Origin: Candidatus Rokuibacteriota bacterium
GTDB lineage: Bacteria; Methylomirabilota; Methylomirabilia; Rokubacteriales; CSP1-6
Assembly: GCA_003220685.1 (NCBI GenBank)
Contig: QHTE01000065.1
Location: forward strand, 25,906 to 89,905
Direction of reading: 5' to 3'
Length of the DNA: 64,000 nucleotides
In this document: piece after piece, positions 33,576 through 44,160 of the stretch
Layout of the letters: every line of letters starts with the position of its first letter
Position numbering within the stretch: the first letter of the stretch is position 1
Made by a program: the position numbers and the translations under genes
The notes under the pieces: model-generated
What the model was told of the DNA's origin: nothing
The model's input: only the letters and a program-made list of their open reading frames with translations
The model's database searches: none

Positions 33576-33610
33576 TCTCGCCGCCTCCTCGTCGCGTGGT
33601 GGGCTACCGG

Positions 33611-33868
33611 CTACTCGTCTTCGTCATCCTCCTCAGAATCGCCCTCGTCGCCATCGTCGGGGGCGTCCTCGTCCAGGTCGTCGAGATCGTCGTCGTCGAG
33701 ATCTTCGTCATCGAGATCGTCATCGTCGAAGTCGTCGTCATCCTCGAAGTCGTCGTCGTCGTCCTCGTCGTCGTCCTTGTCGTCGTCCTTGTCGGCGTCG
33801 TCGTCCTCGGCCGTATCGTGCTGGCGCAGCTCGACGTCCTCGTGCCACGGGTGTTTCCGAAACTGCAT
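33611..33868 (-). CDS. extremely Asp-rich small protein
   Basis: 85 residues. After a short ordinary start (MQFRKHPWHEDVELRQHD) the rest is almost only Asp/Glu with occasional Leu, Phe and Lys. ATG 33868 has GAAGGAGT 6-8 bp ahead and a -10 box TATAAT on the minus strand, so it is probably expressed. Function unknown; calcium or metal binding or nucleic-acid mimicry are possible. The codons make the plus strand a run of GTC/ATC/CTC triplets. Confidence 0.6.
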   Translation of the reverse strand: MQFRKHPWHEDVELRQHDTAEDDDADKDDDKDDDEDDDDDFEDDDDFDDDDLDDEDLDDDDLDDLDEDAPDDGDEGDSEEDDEDE

Positions 33869-33901
33869 GTGCAGACTCCTTCGGATGAATTGTCCCGGCG
33901 G

Positions 33902-33907
33902 ATTATA
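33902..33907 (-). promoter_or_regulatory. -10 box of the Asp-rich protein gene
   Basis: Minus strand TATAAT about 35 bp before the ATG, within an AT-richer island; no good -35 is seen 17 bp further up. Confidence 0.45.
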
Positions 33908-33997
33908 GCAAAACGTTTCGCCGCGCATGTTTTCGGACGCGGCTCTGGGGTCCGCGGTAGAATTCCGTCCTGCACCTGTTCTCGAGCTCCCCGGATC

Positions 33998-34072
33998 GGC
34001 GGTGTAGCTCAGCGGCAGAGCAGGGGTCTCATAAGCCCCGTGTCGGAGGTTCAATTCCTCCCACCGCCACCA
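33998..34072 (+). tRNA. tRNA with anticodon CAT (Met, or Ile2)
   Basis: Complete cloverleaf: acceptor GGCGGTG pairs with CACCGCC; the D arm is GCTC AGCGGC AGAGC; the anticodon stem GGGGT/GCCCC encloses loop CTCATAA (anticodon CAT); the T arm is GGAGG TTCAATT CCTCC. The discriminator A is followed by encoded CCA (34070-34072). The acceptor starts with a G-C pair, so it is not initiator tRNA. It is elongator tRNA-Met, or the tRNA-Ile that TilS would modify. Confidence 0.92.
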
Positions 34073-34091
34073 CTTCACGCCGCGATGGCGG

Positions 34092-34724
34092 TCAGCTCGG
34101 ATCCGTGACGATCAGCCGAATCGGCGTCGGGTGGAAGCCGTTGCACGGGTTGCGCGTCTGCGGGCAGTTGGAGATCACCGCCAGCACCTCCATCTCGGCG
34201 CGCAGGTCCACGTAGTCGCCCGGCGTCGAGAGCCCGTCGACGATGCCCATGCTCCCGTCCCCCGCGACCGGCACGTTCATGAAGAAGTTGAGGTTGGCGA
34301 CGATGTCCGTCTTGCCCAGCCCGAAGGGCGCCAGCGCGCGCAGGAAGTTCGCCCGGCAGCTCGGCGTATCCTTGACGCCGTAGCGGAGCTCGTTGCTCTC
34401 CGCGCTGCAGCAGCCCCCGATCGTGTCGTGGCGGCCGCAGGTGTCCTCGACGATCGTCAGCAGGCGCCGGCCGAGGTCCGAGTAGATGCCGTGGCCGCGT
34501 GTGAGGAAGATCGTCTTGGCGTACTTCATCGTGTCGGCCGCGTTGTAGCGCTCCTCGGGATTCGCCGCGTTGTAGCAGAGGAAGTCCACGGCCTGCTGGC
34601 CTTCGAGGTCGACGATCCGAAGCGTCTGCCCCGGCTTGAGCACGCGCGCCCAGGGCTCGCCGGCCGGGACCACCCGGTCCTCGACCACGCGCCCCACGAG
34701 GTTGCCGACGGCTCCGGAGCCCAT
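34092..34724 (-). CDS. urea carboxylase-associated family protein (DUF1989)
   Basis: 210 residues: VVPAGEPWARVLKPGQTLRIVDLEGQQAVDFLCYNA, then GHGIYSDLGRRLLTIVEDTCGRHDTIGGCCS, NFFMNVPV and ISNCPQTRNPCNGFHPTPIRL (segments noted separately). These are hallmarks of the UAAP family next to urea amidolyase or nitrogen transport genes. Two Cys-rich motifs suggest a metal site. No urea carboxylase is near, and the protein stands alone beside the tRNA. Confidence 0.8.
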   Translation of the reverse strand: MGSGAVGNLVGRVVEDRVVPAGEPWARVLKPGQTLRIVDLEGQQAVDFLCYNAANPEERYNAADTMKYAKTIFLTRGHGIYSDLGRRLLTIVEDTCGRHDTIGGCCSAESNELRYGVKDTPSCRANFLRALAPFGLGKTDIVANLNFFMNVPVAGDGSMGIVDGLSTPGDYVDLRAEMEVLAVISNCPQTRNPCNGFHPTPIRLIVTDPS

Positions 34725-34781
34725 GGACCGTGAGTATAGCCGTGGTAATGTTGCTCACTCAATCCTCGTCGAGGTGGACGC

Positions 34782-35564
34782 ATGACGGACATCCTGGTGG
34801 AGCACGACGGGCCGATCGCCACGGTCGTCATCAACCGGCCGGCAATGCGCAACGCGATCAGCCTCGCGATGTGGACCGAGCTCGCGCGCACGACCGAGGA
34901 GCTCGGCAAGACTGACTCGGTCCGCGCGATCGTCTATCGCGGCGCGGGCACCGTGGCGTTCGCCTCGGGCGCCGACATCTCGGAGTTCGAGGAGCAGCGC
35001 AAGGACGCCGCCAGCGCCTCGCGCTACAACGCCGCGACCGGCGCGGCGTACTCGACGATTCGCGAGTGCCCCACGCCGACGGTCGCGATGATCTTCGGAT
35101 TCTGCATGGGCGGGGCGATGGCGGTCGCGATGGCGTGCGACGTGCGGTTCGCCGCCGAGGGCTCGAAGTTCGGCATCCCGGCGGCGCGCCTGTCGATCAT
35201 CTACGGCGCGGACTCCGTCGGCCAGCTCGTCGACCTCGTCGGCCCCGCCTACGCGAAGGATATCCTGTACTCGGCGCGGACGGTCGACGACCGGGAAGCG
35301 CTCGCGATGGGCTTCGTCCAGCGCCTGCTGCCGGCGGCCGAGCTCGAGGCTTACACCTATGATTACCTCCGAAAGGTCTCCGACAACGCGCCACTCTCGG
35401 TACGCGGCGCCAAGGCGACGGTCGAGTCGTACCTGCTCGGGCTCACGGACGAGCGGCGCCGACGGCTCCGGGCGCTCGCGGTCGAGGCGACCGAGAGCGA
35501 GGACTACAAGGAGGGGACCCGCGCCTTCCTCGAGAAGCGCGCGGCCAGGTTCCTGGGGCGCTAG
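34782..35564 (+). CDS. enoyl-CoA hydratase/isomerase family protein
   Basis: 260-residue crotonase fold. ASGADISEFEEQ forms the first oxyanion-hole region, and GFCMGGAMAVAMACDVRFAAEG supplies the second and the hexamer interface; GIPAARLSIIYG follows. In place of the usual catalytic Glu pair the region PAARLSIIYG-ADSVG lacks one Glu, so the exact reaction (hydratase, isomerase or other) is uncertain. ATG 34782, stand-alone gene. Confidence 0.82.
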   Translation: MTDILVEHDGPIATVVINRPAMRNAISLAMWTELARTTEELGKTDSVRAIVYRGAGTVAFASGADISEFEEQRKDAASASRYNAATGAAYSTIRECPTPTVAMIFGFCMGGAMAVAMACDVRFAAEGSKFGIPAARLSIIYGADSVGQLVDLVGPAYAKDILYSARTVDDREALAMGFVQRLLPAAELEAYTYDYLRKVSDNAPLSVRGAKATVESYLLGLTDERRRRLRALAVEATESEDYKEGTRAFLEKRAARFLGR

Positions 35565-35573
35565 CTCCGGGTC

Positions 35574-36626
35574 GTGCGCTTCGAGCTCCTCACGTCGACG
35601 CCGCTCTCTCCGACGGAGGGCAGCGGGACGTTCGTCGCCATCGACGGTCTCGTTCGCGGCTTGGTGCTCCTCGGCCACACGGTCGCCGTCCGACCGCTCG
35701 ACACCCGCACGGGCTTCCACACCCTGGACCGTTGGCTCTACAACGCGAAGGTCGCGCTGGCGCCGCCGACCGCCGACGTCACGATCGGCATCGACCTCGA
35801 CGGGTTTCTCTGGGCGCGGCGGCGGAGCGGTCCGTTCGTCGTGATGCTGAAGGGGATCATCGCCGACGAGCTCCGAAACGAGCGCGGCCTGGTGAAGGCA
35901 CTCCTCGGCGTTCAGGCGCGCTGGGAGCGGTCCAACACCGCGCGCGCCGATCGCGTCGTCGTCCCGAGCCGGTACTCCGCCTCGGTCGCGCACGAGGCCT
36001 ACGACATTCCGCGCTCGAAGCTCGCGGTCGTTCCGGAGCCGATCGATCTCGCCGACTGGCGTCGCCGCTTCGCCGACGCGGCCGCGCCACGCGCGGCCCG
36101 GCCCACGGTGCTGTCGGTCGCGCGCATGTACCCCCGCAAGCGGCTGGAGGACCTGCTGCGCGCCGCCGCGATCCTCCGCGCGCGCATCCCCGACGTGCAG
36201 GTCCGCATCGTAGGGGAGGGGCCCGAGTCGCGGCGCCTGCACGCGCTGCATCGAGAGCTTCGGCTGGGAGACGCGGCGGTCCTGCTCGGCGAGGTGACCC
36301 GCGGGACGCTCGCGGTAGAATATATGAGCGCCCACTGCTTCTGCCTTCCGACCGTCCAGGAAGGATTCGGGCTGGTCTTCGCCGAAGCGATGGCGGCCGG
36401 GTTGCCTGTGGTAGCCTGTCGCGCCGCGGCGGTCCCGGAGATCGTCGAGGACCGGCGGACCGGCTTTCTCGTCAATCCGCGAAGCCCGGACGAGCTGGCG
36501 GCGGCGCTGGAGACGACGTTGACGGACACGAAGCTCAGCGAAGAGTTCGGAAGGACCGCGACCCGGCGCGTCGAGGCGTTCGGCCTCGAGCCGGTGGCGC
36601 GCCGCTTCCTCGAGGCGTTGCCATGA
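35574..36626 (+). CDS. glycosyltransferase family 4 protein
   Basis: 350 residues, GT-B fold. N-terminal STPLSPTEGSGTFVAIDGLVRGLVLLGH, central LSVARMYPRKRLEDLLRAAAIL and IVGEGPESRRL (nucleotide-sugar domain), and PTVQEGFGLVFAEAMAAGLPVVACRAAAVPEIV with the catalytic E-x7-E. GTG 35574 is used. It ends in ATGA overlap with the first pterin synthase gene, so it is part of a pterin operon. A pterin-glycosylating role is therefore possible, though lipid or carotenoid targets cannot be excluded. Confidence 0.82.
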   Translation: MRFELLTSTPLSPTEGSGTFVAIDGLVRGLVLLGHTVAVRPLDTRTGFHTLDRWLYNAKVALAPPTADVTIGIDLDGFLWARRRSGPFVVMLKGIIADELRNERGLVKALLGVQARWERSNTARADRVVVPSRYSASVAHEAYDIPRSKLAVVPEPIDLADWRRRFADAAAPRAARPTVLSVARMYPRKRLEDLLRAAAILRARIPDVQVRIVGEGPESRRLHALHRELRLGDAAVLLGEVTRGTLAVEYMSAHCFCLPTVQEGFGLVFAEAMAAGLPVVACRAAAVPEIVEDRRTGFLVNPRSPDELAAALETTLTDTKLSEEFGRTATRRVEAFGLEPVARRFLEALP

Positions 36627-37036
36627 CCGACCATGCCGCCAGCACGCGACGCTTCACGTTCTCCGCCGGTCACCGCTACTGGGTGGAAAGCTGGTCCCCG
36701 GAGGAAAACGACCGCTTCTTCGGCCGGCTCACGGTCCCGCACGGCCACAACTACACGCTCGACGTCACCGTGCGCGGATCCATCGATCCGCGCACCGGCA
36801 TGGTCATCGATCTCGCCGAGCTCAAGCGCGTGGTGGGGGAGACCGTGGTGGAGCGCTTCGACCACGCGGATCTGAACGCCGACCCACTGTTCCGCGGCCG
36901 CGTCCCCACGACCGAGAATCTCGCGATCGCCGTGTGGGAGCTCCTGGCCCCGAAGCTCGGCGCGGACCGGCTCTGGCAGGTTCGCGTGTGGGAGGATCCC
37001 ACCCTGTTCGTGGACTATCGAGGGCCCGATGCTTGA
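36623..37036 (+). CDS. 6-pyruvoyl-tetrahydropterin synthase-like protein 1 (catalytic Cys replaced)
   Basis: 137 residues with the zinc site FSAGH and PHGHNY (three His) and the downstream DPRTGMVIDLAELK and DHADLN. In active PTPS and QueD a Cys lies a few residues before HGH; here the segment is FFGRLTVPHGH with no Cys. It may have another reaction, or work only with the next protein. ATG overlaps the glycosyltransferase stop. Overlaps the next gene by 8 bp. Confidence 0.82.
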   Translation: MTDHAASTRRFTFSAGHRYWVESWSPEENDRFFGRLTVPHGHNYTLDVTVRGSIDPRTGMVIDLAELKRVVGETVVERFDHADLNADPLFRGRVPTTENLAIAVWELLAPKLGADRLWQVRVWEDPTLFVDYRGPDA

Positions 37037-37433
37037 GCTCACGCGCGTCTATCACTTCAGCGCGGGCCATCGTCTGGCCGATCCGGCCCTCTCGGACGAA
37101 GCGAACGAGGCGCTCTACGGCGCCTGCTTCCGCCCGCACGGCCACAACTACTATCTGGAAGTCACCGTGGCCGGTCGGCCCGATCCGGTGACCGGGATGT
37201 CGGTGGATCTCGAGCAGATCGACGGCGCCGTACGCCAGCGAGTGCTCGAGCGCGTCGACCACCGGACGCTGGAGGAGGTCCCAGCGCTGGCCGGCGTGGT
37301 GACGACGGGCGAGGGGCTGGCGCGCGCGTTCTGGCGCCTGCTGGCGCCGGCCGTTCCGGCGGGCGCGCTCCGGCGCGTCACTGTCGTCGAGACGGCCAAG
37401 AATCGATTCCAGTACGAAGGCGAGGCGGCATGA
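37029..37433 (+). CDS. 6-pyruvoyl-tetrahydropterin synthase-like protein 2
   Basis: 134 residues with [23 protein letters not shown] (Cys followed by the His pair), [22 protein letters not shown] and the C-terminal [12 protein letters not shown]. Its order and spacing resemble eukaryotic PTPS, which makes 6-pyruvoyl-tetrahydropterin from dihydroneopterin triphosphate. QueD activity (queuosine route) is the alternative. Paralogue of the preceding gene; couples to folE through ATGA. Confidence 0.82.
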   Translation: MLELTRVYHFSAGHRLADPALSDEANEALYGACFRPHGHNYYLEVTVAGRPDPVTGMSVDLEQIDGAVRQRVLERVDHRTLEEVPALAGVVTTGEGLARAFWRLLAPAVPAGALRRVTVVETAKNRFQYEGEAA

Positions 37434-38011
37434 TGAGCGAAGACGAAACCGTCGCGAACCTGGTCTCGAAGATCCTGGACGAGCTCGGCGAGGACGTCGA
37501 CCGCGAAGGTCTCGAGCGCACACCCGAGCGCGTCGCGAAGGCGCTGCGCTATCTGACCTCCGGGTACGGCAAGGACGCCAAGGAGATCCTCAACGGCGCC
37601 ATGTTCGTCGAAGACTACGACGAGATGGTGATCGTGAAGGACATCGACTTCAGCTCGCTCTGCGAGCATCATCTGCTGCCCTTCATCGGCAAGTGCCACG
37701 TCGCGTACCTGCCCGGCCGCAAGATCGTCGGCCTGTCCAAGATCCCGCGGCTGGTCGAGATGTTCAGCCGGCGGCTGCAAGTCCAGGAGCGGCTGACGAC
37801 CCAGATCGCGAGCACGATCAACGAGGTGCTGCAGCCGCGCGGCGTCGCCGTCGTGATGGAGGCGGTCCACCTGTGCATGTTGATGCGCGGCGTGGAGAAG
37901 CAGAACTCGAAGGCGATCACCTCGGCCATGCTCGGCTCGTTTCGCGACCGGCCGGAGACCCGCGCCGAGTTCATGGACCTGATCAAGTCGAGCCGGGGGC
38001 TTCAGATTTGA
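37430..38011 (+). CDS. folE: GTP cyclohydrolase I
   Basis: 193 residues. Converts GTP to dihydroneopterin triphosphate, the substrate of the two preceding proteins. Zinc/active-site motifs: [36 protein letters not shown] and [11 protein letters not shown]. Length normal. Start overlaps the preceding stop; the stop TGA overlaps the TTG of the SDR gene. Confidence 0.94.
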   Translation: MMSEDETVANLVSKILDELGEDVDREGLERTPERVAKALRYLTSGYGKDAKEILNGAMFVEDYDEMVIVKDIDFSSLCEHHLLPFIGKCHVAYLPGRKIVGLSKIPRLVEMFSRRLQVQERLTTQIASTINEVLQPRGVAVVMEAVHLCMLMRGVEKQNSKAITSAMLGSFRDRPETRAEFMDLIKSSRGLQI

Positions 38012-38736
38012 GCGGCCGGGGCGCGCTGCAGGGCCAGGTCGCGATCGTCACCGGCGCCGGGCGCGGCATCGGCCACGCGGTGGCGATGGCGCTCGCGCGG
38101 GAAGAGGCCACGGTGGTGCTCGCCGCCCGGACGCGCCAGCAGCTGGCCGCGACCGCGGCGGCCATCCGCGAGGGCGGGGGGTTGGCGCTCGCCATCCCGA
38201 CCGACGTCACGCAGGATGCAGCCGTCGAGGCGATGGTCGAGCAGGCCATGGCCGAGCTCGGGCGCGTCGACATTCTCGTCACGGCAGCCGGGGTCGCGTC
38301 GTTCGGCCCGGTCACGAGCACCAAGCCCGCCGACTGGGACGGGATGCTCGCGGTCAATCTTCGCGCGGTGATGGTGACCTGCCGCGCCGTGCTTCCGATC
38401 ATGATCCGCCAGCGCCGGGGCACCATCATCAATGTCGCGTCGGTGGCCGCCCAGCGGCCGATTCCCGGAGCCGCCGTCTATACGGCGACCAAGGCCGGGG
38501 TGATCGGCTTCAGCCGCGTGCTGGCCGAGGAGCTTCGCGCGGAAGGGGTCCGAGTGGGGGTGCTGGTTCCCGGGGCCGTAGATACGCCACTTTGGGACAC
38601 GATTCCGAATTCTCCGGACCGTGGCCGCATGCTCCGCCCCGAGGACGTCGCGCGCGCGGCGGTGCTCATGGCCGCACTCCCGCAAGGCGCCTCGCTCGAG
38701 GAGCTGACCCTCCTGCCCCAGGGCGGCATACTGTGA
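38008..38736 (+). CDS. short-chain dehydrogenase/reductase
   Basis: 242 residues. [15 protein letters not shown] binds NAD(P), TAAG corresponds to NNAG, Ser in NVASVAAQ and the YTATK catalytic Tyr/Lys are present. TTG 38008 overlaps the folE stop, and this is the last gene of the pterin operon. Position suggests reduction of a pterin side chain, as sepiapterin reductase does; fatty-acid or sugar substrates cannot be excluded. Confidence 0.8.
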   Translation: MSGRGALQGQVAIVTGAGRGIGHAVAMALAREEATVVLAARTRQQLAATAAAIREGGGLALAIPTDVTQDAAVEAMVEQAMAELGRVDILVTAAGVASFGPVTSTKPADWDGMLAVNLRAVMVTCRAVLPIMIRQRRGTIINVASVAAQRPIPGAAVYTATKAGVIGFSRVLAEELRAEGVRVGVLVPGAVDTPLWDTIPNSPDRGRMLRPEDVARAAVLMAALPQGASLEELTLLPQGGIL

Positions 38737-38793
38737 TACGATGACATCGAATCGGGTCGAATCCGGAAACGCCCGCTAGATCGGGAGGATCGC

Positions 38794-39120
38794 ATGGTTA
38801 CGATGACCGAAACGGCCGCGAAGAAAGTCTCCGAGCTTCGCCTCGAGGAAGGCAAGCCCGAATGGGGCCTTCGGATCCGCGTGGTCGGTGGAGGCTGCTC
38901 GGGCATGTCCTACGAGCTCGGTTGGGAAGACCAGGCCGCGGCCGACGACGACGTGGTCGACGCCCAGGGCATCAAGGTCTACATCGACAAGCACAGCGCG
39001 CCCTATCTCGCCGGTAGCGAGATCGACTTCGTCGACAACAACATGATGGGCGCCGGATTCGCGATCAAGAATCCGAACGTGAAGTCGAGCTGCGGCTGCG
39101 GTCAGTCGCACCGCTTCTAA
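38794..39120 (+). CDS. iron-sulfur cluster insertion protein, HesB/IscA (ErpA-like)
   Basis: 108 residues, A-type Fe-S carrier. Conserved Cys in VVGGGCSGMSYEL and in the C-terminal SSCGCGQS give the three-Cys cluster site. MVTMTETAAKKVSEL is the family N-terminus. GGGAGG lies before ATG 38794. It is upstream of molybdopterin and tRNA-modification genes whose pathways use Fe-S enzymes. Confidence 0.9.
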   Translation: MVTMTETAAKKVSELRLEEGKPEWGLRIRVVGGGCSGMSYELGWEDQAAADDDVVDAQGIKVYIDKHSAPYLAGSEIDFVDNNMMGAGFAIKNPNVKSSCGCGQSHRF

Positions 39121-39133
39121 GCTCGCGTCCAGC

Positions 39134-39805
39134 GTGCGCGTCCGGGTTCGTCTCTTCGCCCGGTACCGAGAGGCGCTCGGACGCGAACAGCTCGAGGTCG
39201 ATCTGCCCGAAGGCGGAACCGTCGAGTCCGCCTGGTCGGCCATCGCCGACCGCCATCCCGAGCTCGCGCGGTTTCGTCCCTTCACCCTGTTCGCGGTGGG
39301 CCACGACTACGTCGCTCCCGACCATCGCCTGGCGGCCGACGACGAGCTCTGTCTCTTCCCGCCCGTGAGCGGCGGCGCCGCGCCCGACATCTTTTGCGTC
39401 GTGACCGAGCCGCTGTCGCCCGACGCGATCGCCGCCGAGGTGGACGATCCGGGCGCCGGCGGCATCGTGATCTTCTCGGGGGTGGTGCGAAACCAGACCG
39501 ACGGCCGCCCGGTCAAGTACCTGGAGTACGAGGCGCACGCGCCGATGGCCGAGGTGAAGATGCGCGAGATCGGTCAGACCGTGCGCTCGCGCTGGCCCGG
39601 CGTCCGGCGCATCGCGATACTCCACCGCACCGGGCGGCTCGAGATCGGCGAGGCAAGCGTGCTGATCGCCGTCTCCGCCCAGCACCGCGGCGACGCCTTC
39701 GAGGCGTGCCGGTACGCGATCGACACGCTCAAGCGCACCGTGCCGGTGTGGAAGAAGGAGTATTTCGAGGACGGCGAGGTCTGGGTGGGCCTCCAGGGCG
39801 GCTAG
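39134..39805 (+). CDS. fused molybdopterin synthase MoaD-MoaE
   Basis: 223 residues. Residues 1-80 are a MoaD ubiquitin-like domain ending in PPVSGG. Residues 85-223 are MoaE (GGIVIFSGVVRNQT, LEYEAHAPMAEVKM, HRTGRLEIGEASVLIAVSA, VWKKEYF). MoaD normally needs a free C-terminal Gly-Gly to carry sulfur. In fused forms such as mycobacterial MoaX, cleavage after GG is reported. Start GTG 39134, 14 bp after the IscA-type gene. Confidence 0.85.
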   Translation: MRVRVRLFARYREALGREQLEVDLPEGGTVESAWSAIADRHPELARFRPFTLFAVGHDYVAPDHRLAADDELCLFPPVSGGAAPDIFCVVTEPLSPDAIAAEVDDPGAGGIVIFSGVVRNQTDGRPVKYLEYEAHAPMAEVKMREIGQTVRSRWPGVRRIAILHRTGRLEIGEASVLIAVSAQHRGDAFEACRYAIDTLKRTVPVWKKEYFEDGEVWVGLQGG

Positions 39806-39808
39806 GCG

Positions 39809-41182
39809 TTGGCGCTGCGCGAGCAGATTGAGCGCACCATTCGCCGCCACGCGATGCTCGCAGGCGGCGAAACCGTTTTAGTGGCCGTGTCGGGCGGCGC
39901 CGATTCCGTAGCGCTGCTCCACCTCCTGTCGGGGCTGGCCGCGGATTGGCGGCTTCGGCTCCACGTCCTTCACGTCGACCACCAGCTGCGCGCCGAGTCG
40001 GCCGCCGACGCCGACTTCGTCCGCGCGCTCGGGGCGCGCCTCGGCATTCCGGTCGATGTCGCGACGGTCGCGGTGGACCGGCGCGGCTCGCTCGAGGCCG
40101 CGGCGCGCTCGGCGCGCTACGCCGCGCTCGAGGCCTGCGCCACGCGGATCGGCGCCGAGCGCATCGCGCTCGGCCACACCGCCGACGATCAGGCCGAGAC
40201 CGTCTTGATGCGGCTCGTACAGGGCGCGGGTGTGCGCGGCCTGTCCGGGATCCCGCCGGTGCGGGGAGCGATCATCCGGCCGCTCATCGAGCTTCGACGA
40301 TCGGCGCTCGAGCCCGAGCTCGAGCGCGCGGGGCTCGCGTGGGTCGAGGACGCGAGCAACCGGGATCCGAAGTTTCTCCGCAATCGGATCCGGCACGAGC
40401 TGCTCCCGCTCCTCTCCGACTCGTACAACCCCGAGATCGCGACAGCGCTCGTGCGCCTGTCATCCCTCGCGCGCGAGACCGTCGGCGCGCTCGACCGGGC
40501 GGCGGAAGCCGAGCTCGACCGGTTGGCCGTCTGGGGCGACCGCGCCGCCACCTTGCGGCTCGAGGCCCTGCGCGCCTTGCCGCGCCCGGTCGCCGCCGAG
40601 GTACTGCGTCAGGCCGCGGCGCGTCTGGGCAGCCGAGCGCCGCTGCGCGCGTGGGCGCATCGCGGGCTCAAACGCGTCTTCGCGGTCCCGGCGCCGCGCC
40701 GGCCGTTCAAGCTGGGCGGCGTGACCGTCGAAGTCAGTGGCGCGCTCGCGCGCCTGGCGACTGCTCCGCCGCCCACGCTGATCGAGCGGGCCGTCGTCGT
40801 GCCCGGGCGCACCGAGCTGCCCGAGATCGGGCAGGCGCTCGAGGCGCGGCTGGTCGGCGCCGACGCGTACGCGATCCCACGCGAGTCGGGCCGCGTGGCT
40901 TTCGACGCCGACGGTCTCGCGACCCCGCTCGTCGTCCGCCCCCGGCGGCGCGGCGACCGCTTCGTCGCGTTCGGCGGGGTCGAGCGGCGCCTCAAGACGC
41001 TCCTGATCGAAGCCAAGGTGCCGCGCTGGGAGCGCGGCCGGGTGCCGGTGGTCGAAGCCGGCGGCACGATCGTCTGGATCGGTCGCCTGCGTCGGGGGGC
41101 CGCGGCCCGCGTGACGGCGCGCACCCGGCGTGTCATCGAGCTGGCGCTCGTGCCGCTGGCGCAGCCCGCCCGCCCCCAGTAG
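39809..41182 (+). CDS. tilS: tRNA(Ile)-lysidine synthetase TilS
   Basis: 457 residues. The N-type ATP pyrophosphatase loop SGGADS is near residue 29; HVDHQLRAES, GHTADDQAETVLMRLVQG and RNRIRHELLPLL follow, then the C-terminal substrate-binding domains. It turns the wobble C of tRNA-Ile(CAU) into lysidine, which is essential. Start TTG 39809, immediately after moaDE. An anticodon-CAT tRNA is encoded at 33998. Confidence 0.9.
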   Translation: MALREQIERTIRRHAMLAGGETVLVAVSGGADSVALLHLLSGLAADWRLRLHVLHVDHQLRAESAADADFVRALGARLGIPVDVATVAVDRRGSLEAAARSARYAALEACATRIGAERIALGHTADDQAETVLMRLVQGAGVRGLSGIPPVRGAIIRPLIELRRSALEPELERAGLAWVEDASNRDPKFLRNRIRHELLPLLSDSYNPEIATALVRLSSLARETVGALDRAAEAELDRLAVWGDRAATLRLEALRALPRPVAAEVLRQAAARLGSRAPLRAWAHRGLKRVFAVPAPRRPFKLGGVTVEVSGALARLATAPPPTLIERAVVVPGRTELPEIGQALEARLVGADAYAIPRESGRVAFDADGLATPLVVRPRRRGDRFVAFGGVERRLKTLLIEAKVPRWERGRVPVVEAGGTIVWIGRLRRGAAARVTARTRRVIELALVPLAQPARPQ

Positions 41183-41202
41183 AGTAGGAGGCCGAACCGC
41201 TG

Positions 41203-44150
<2,948 letters not shown>

Positions 44151-44160
44151 AGGCGACGAC

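Noticed and set aside
33611-33868. Trinucleotide GTC/ATC tract read as a microsatellite or CRISPR-like array
   Set aside because: It is explained by Asp and Glu codons of one open frame with a start and ribosome site; no spacers or fixed repeats exist.
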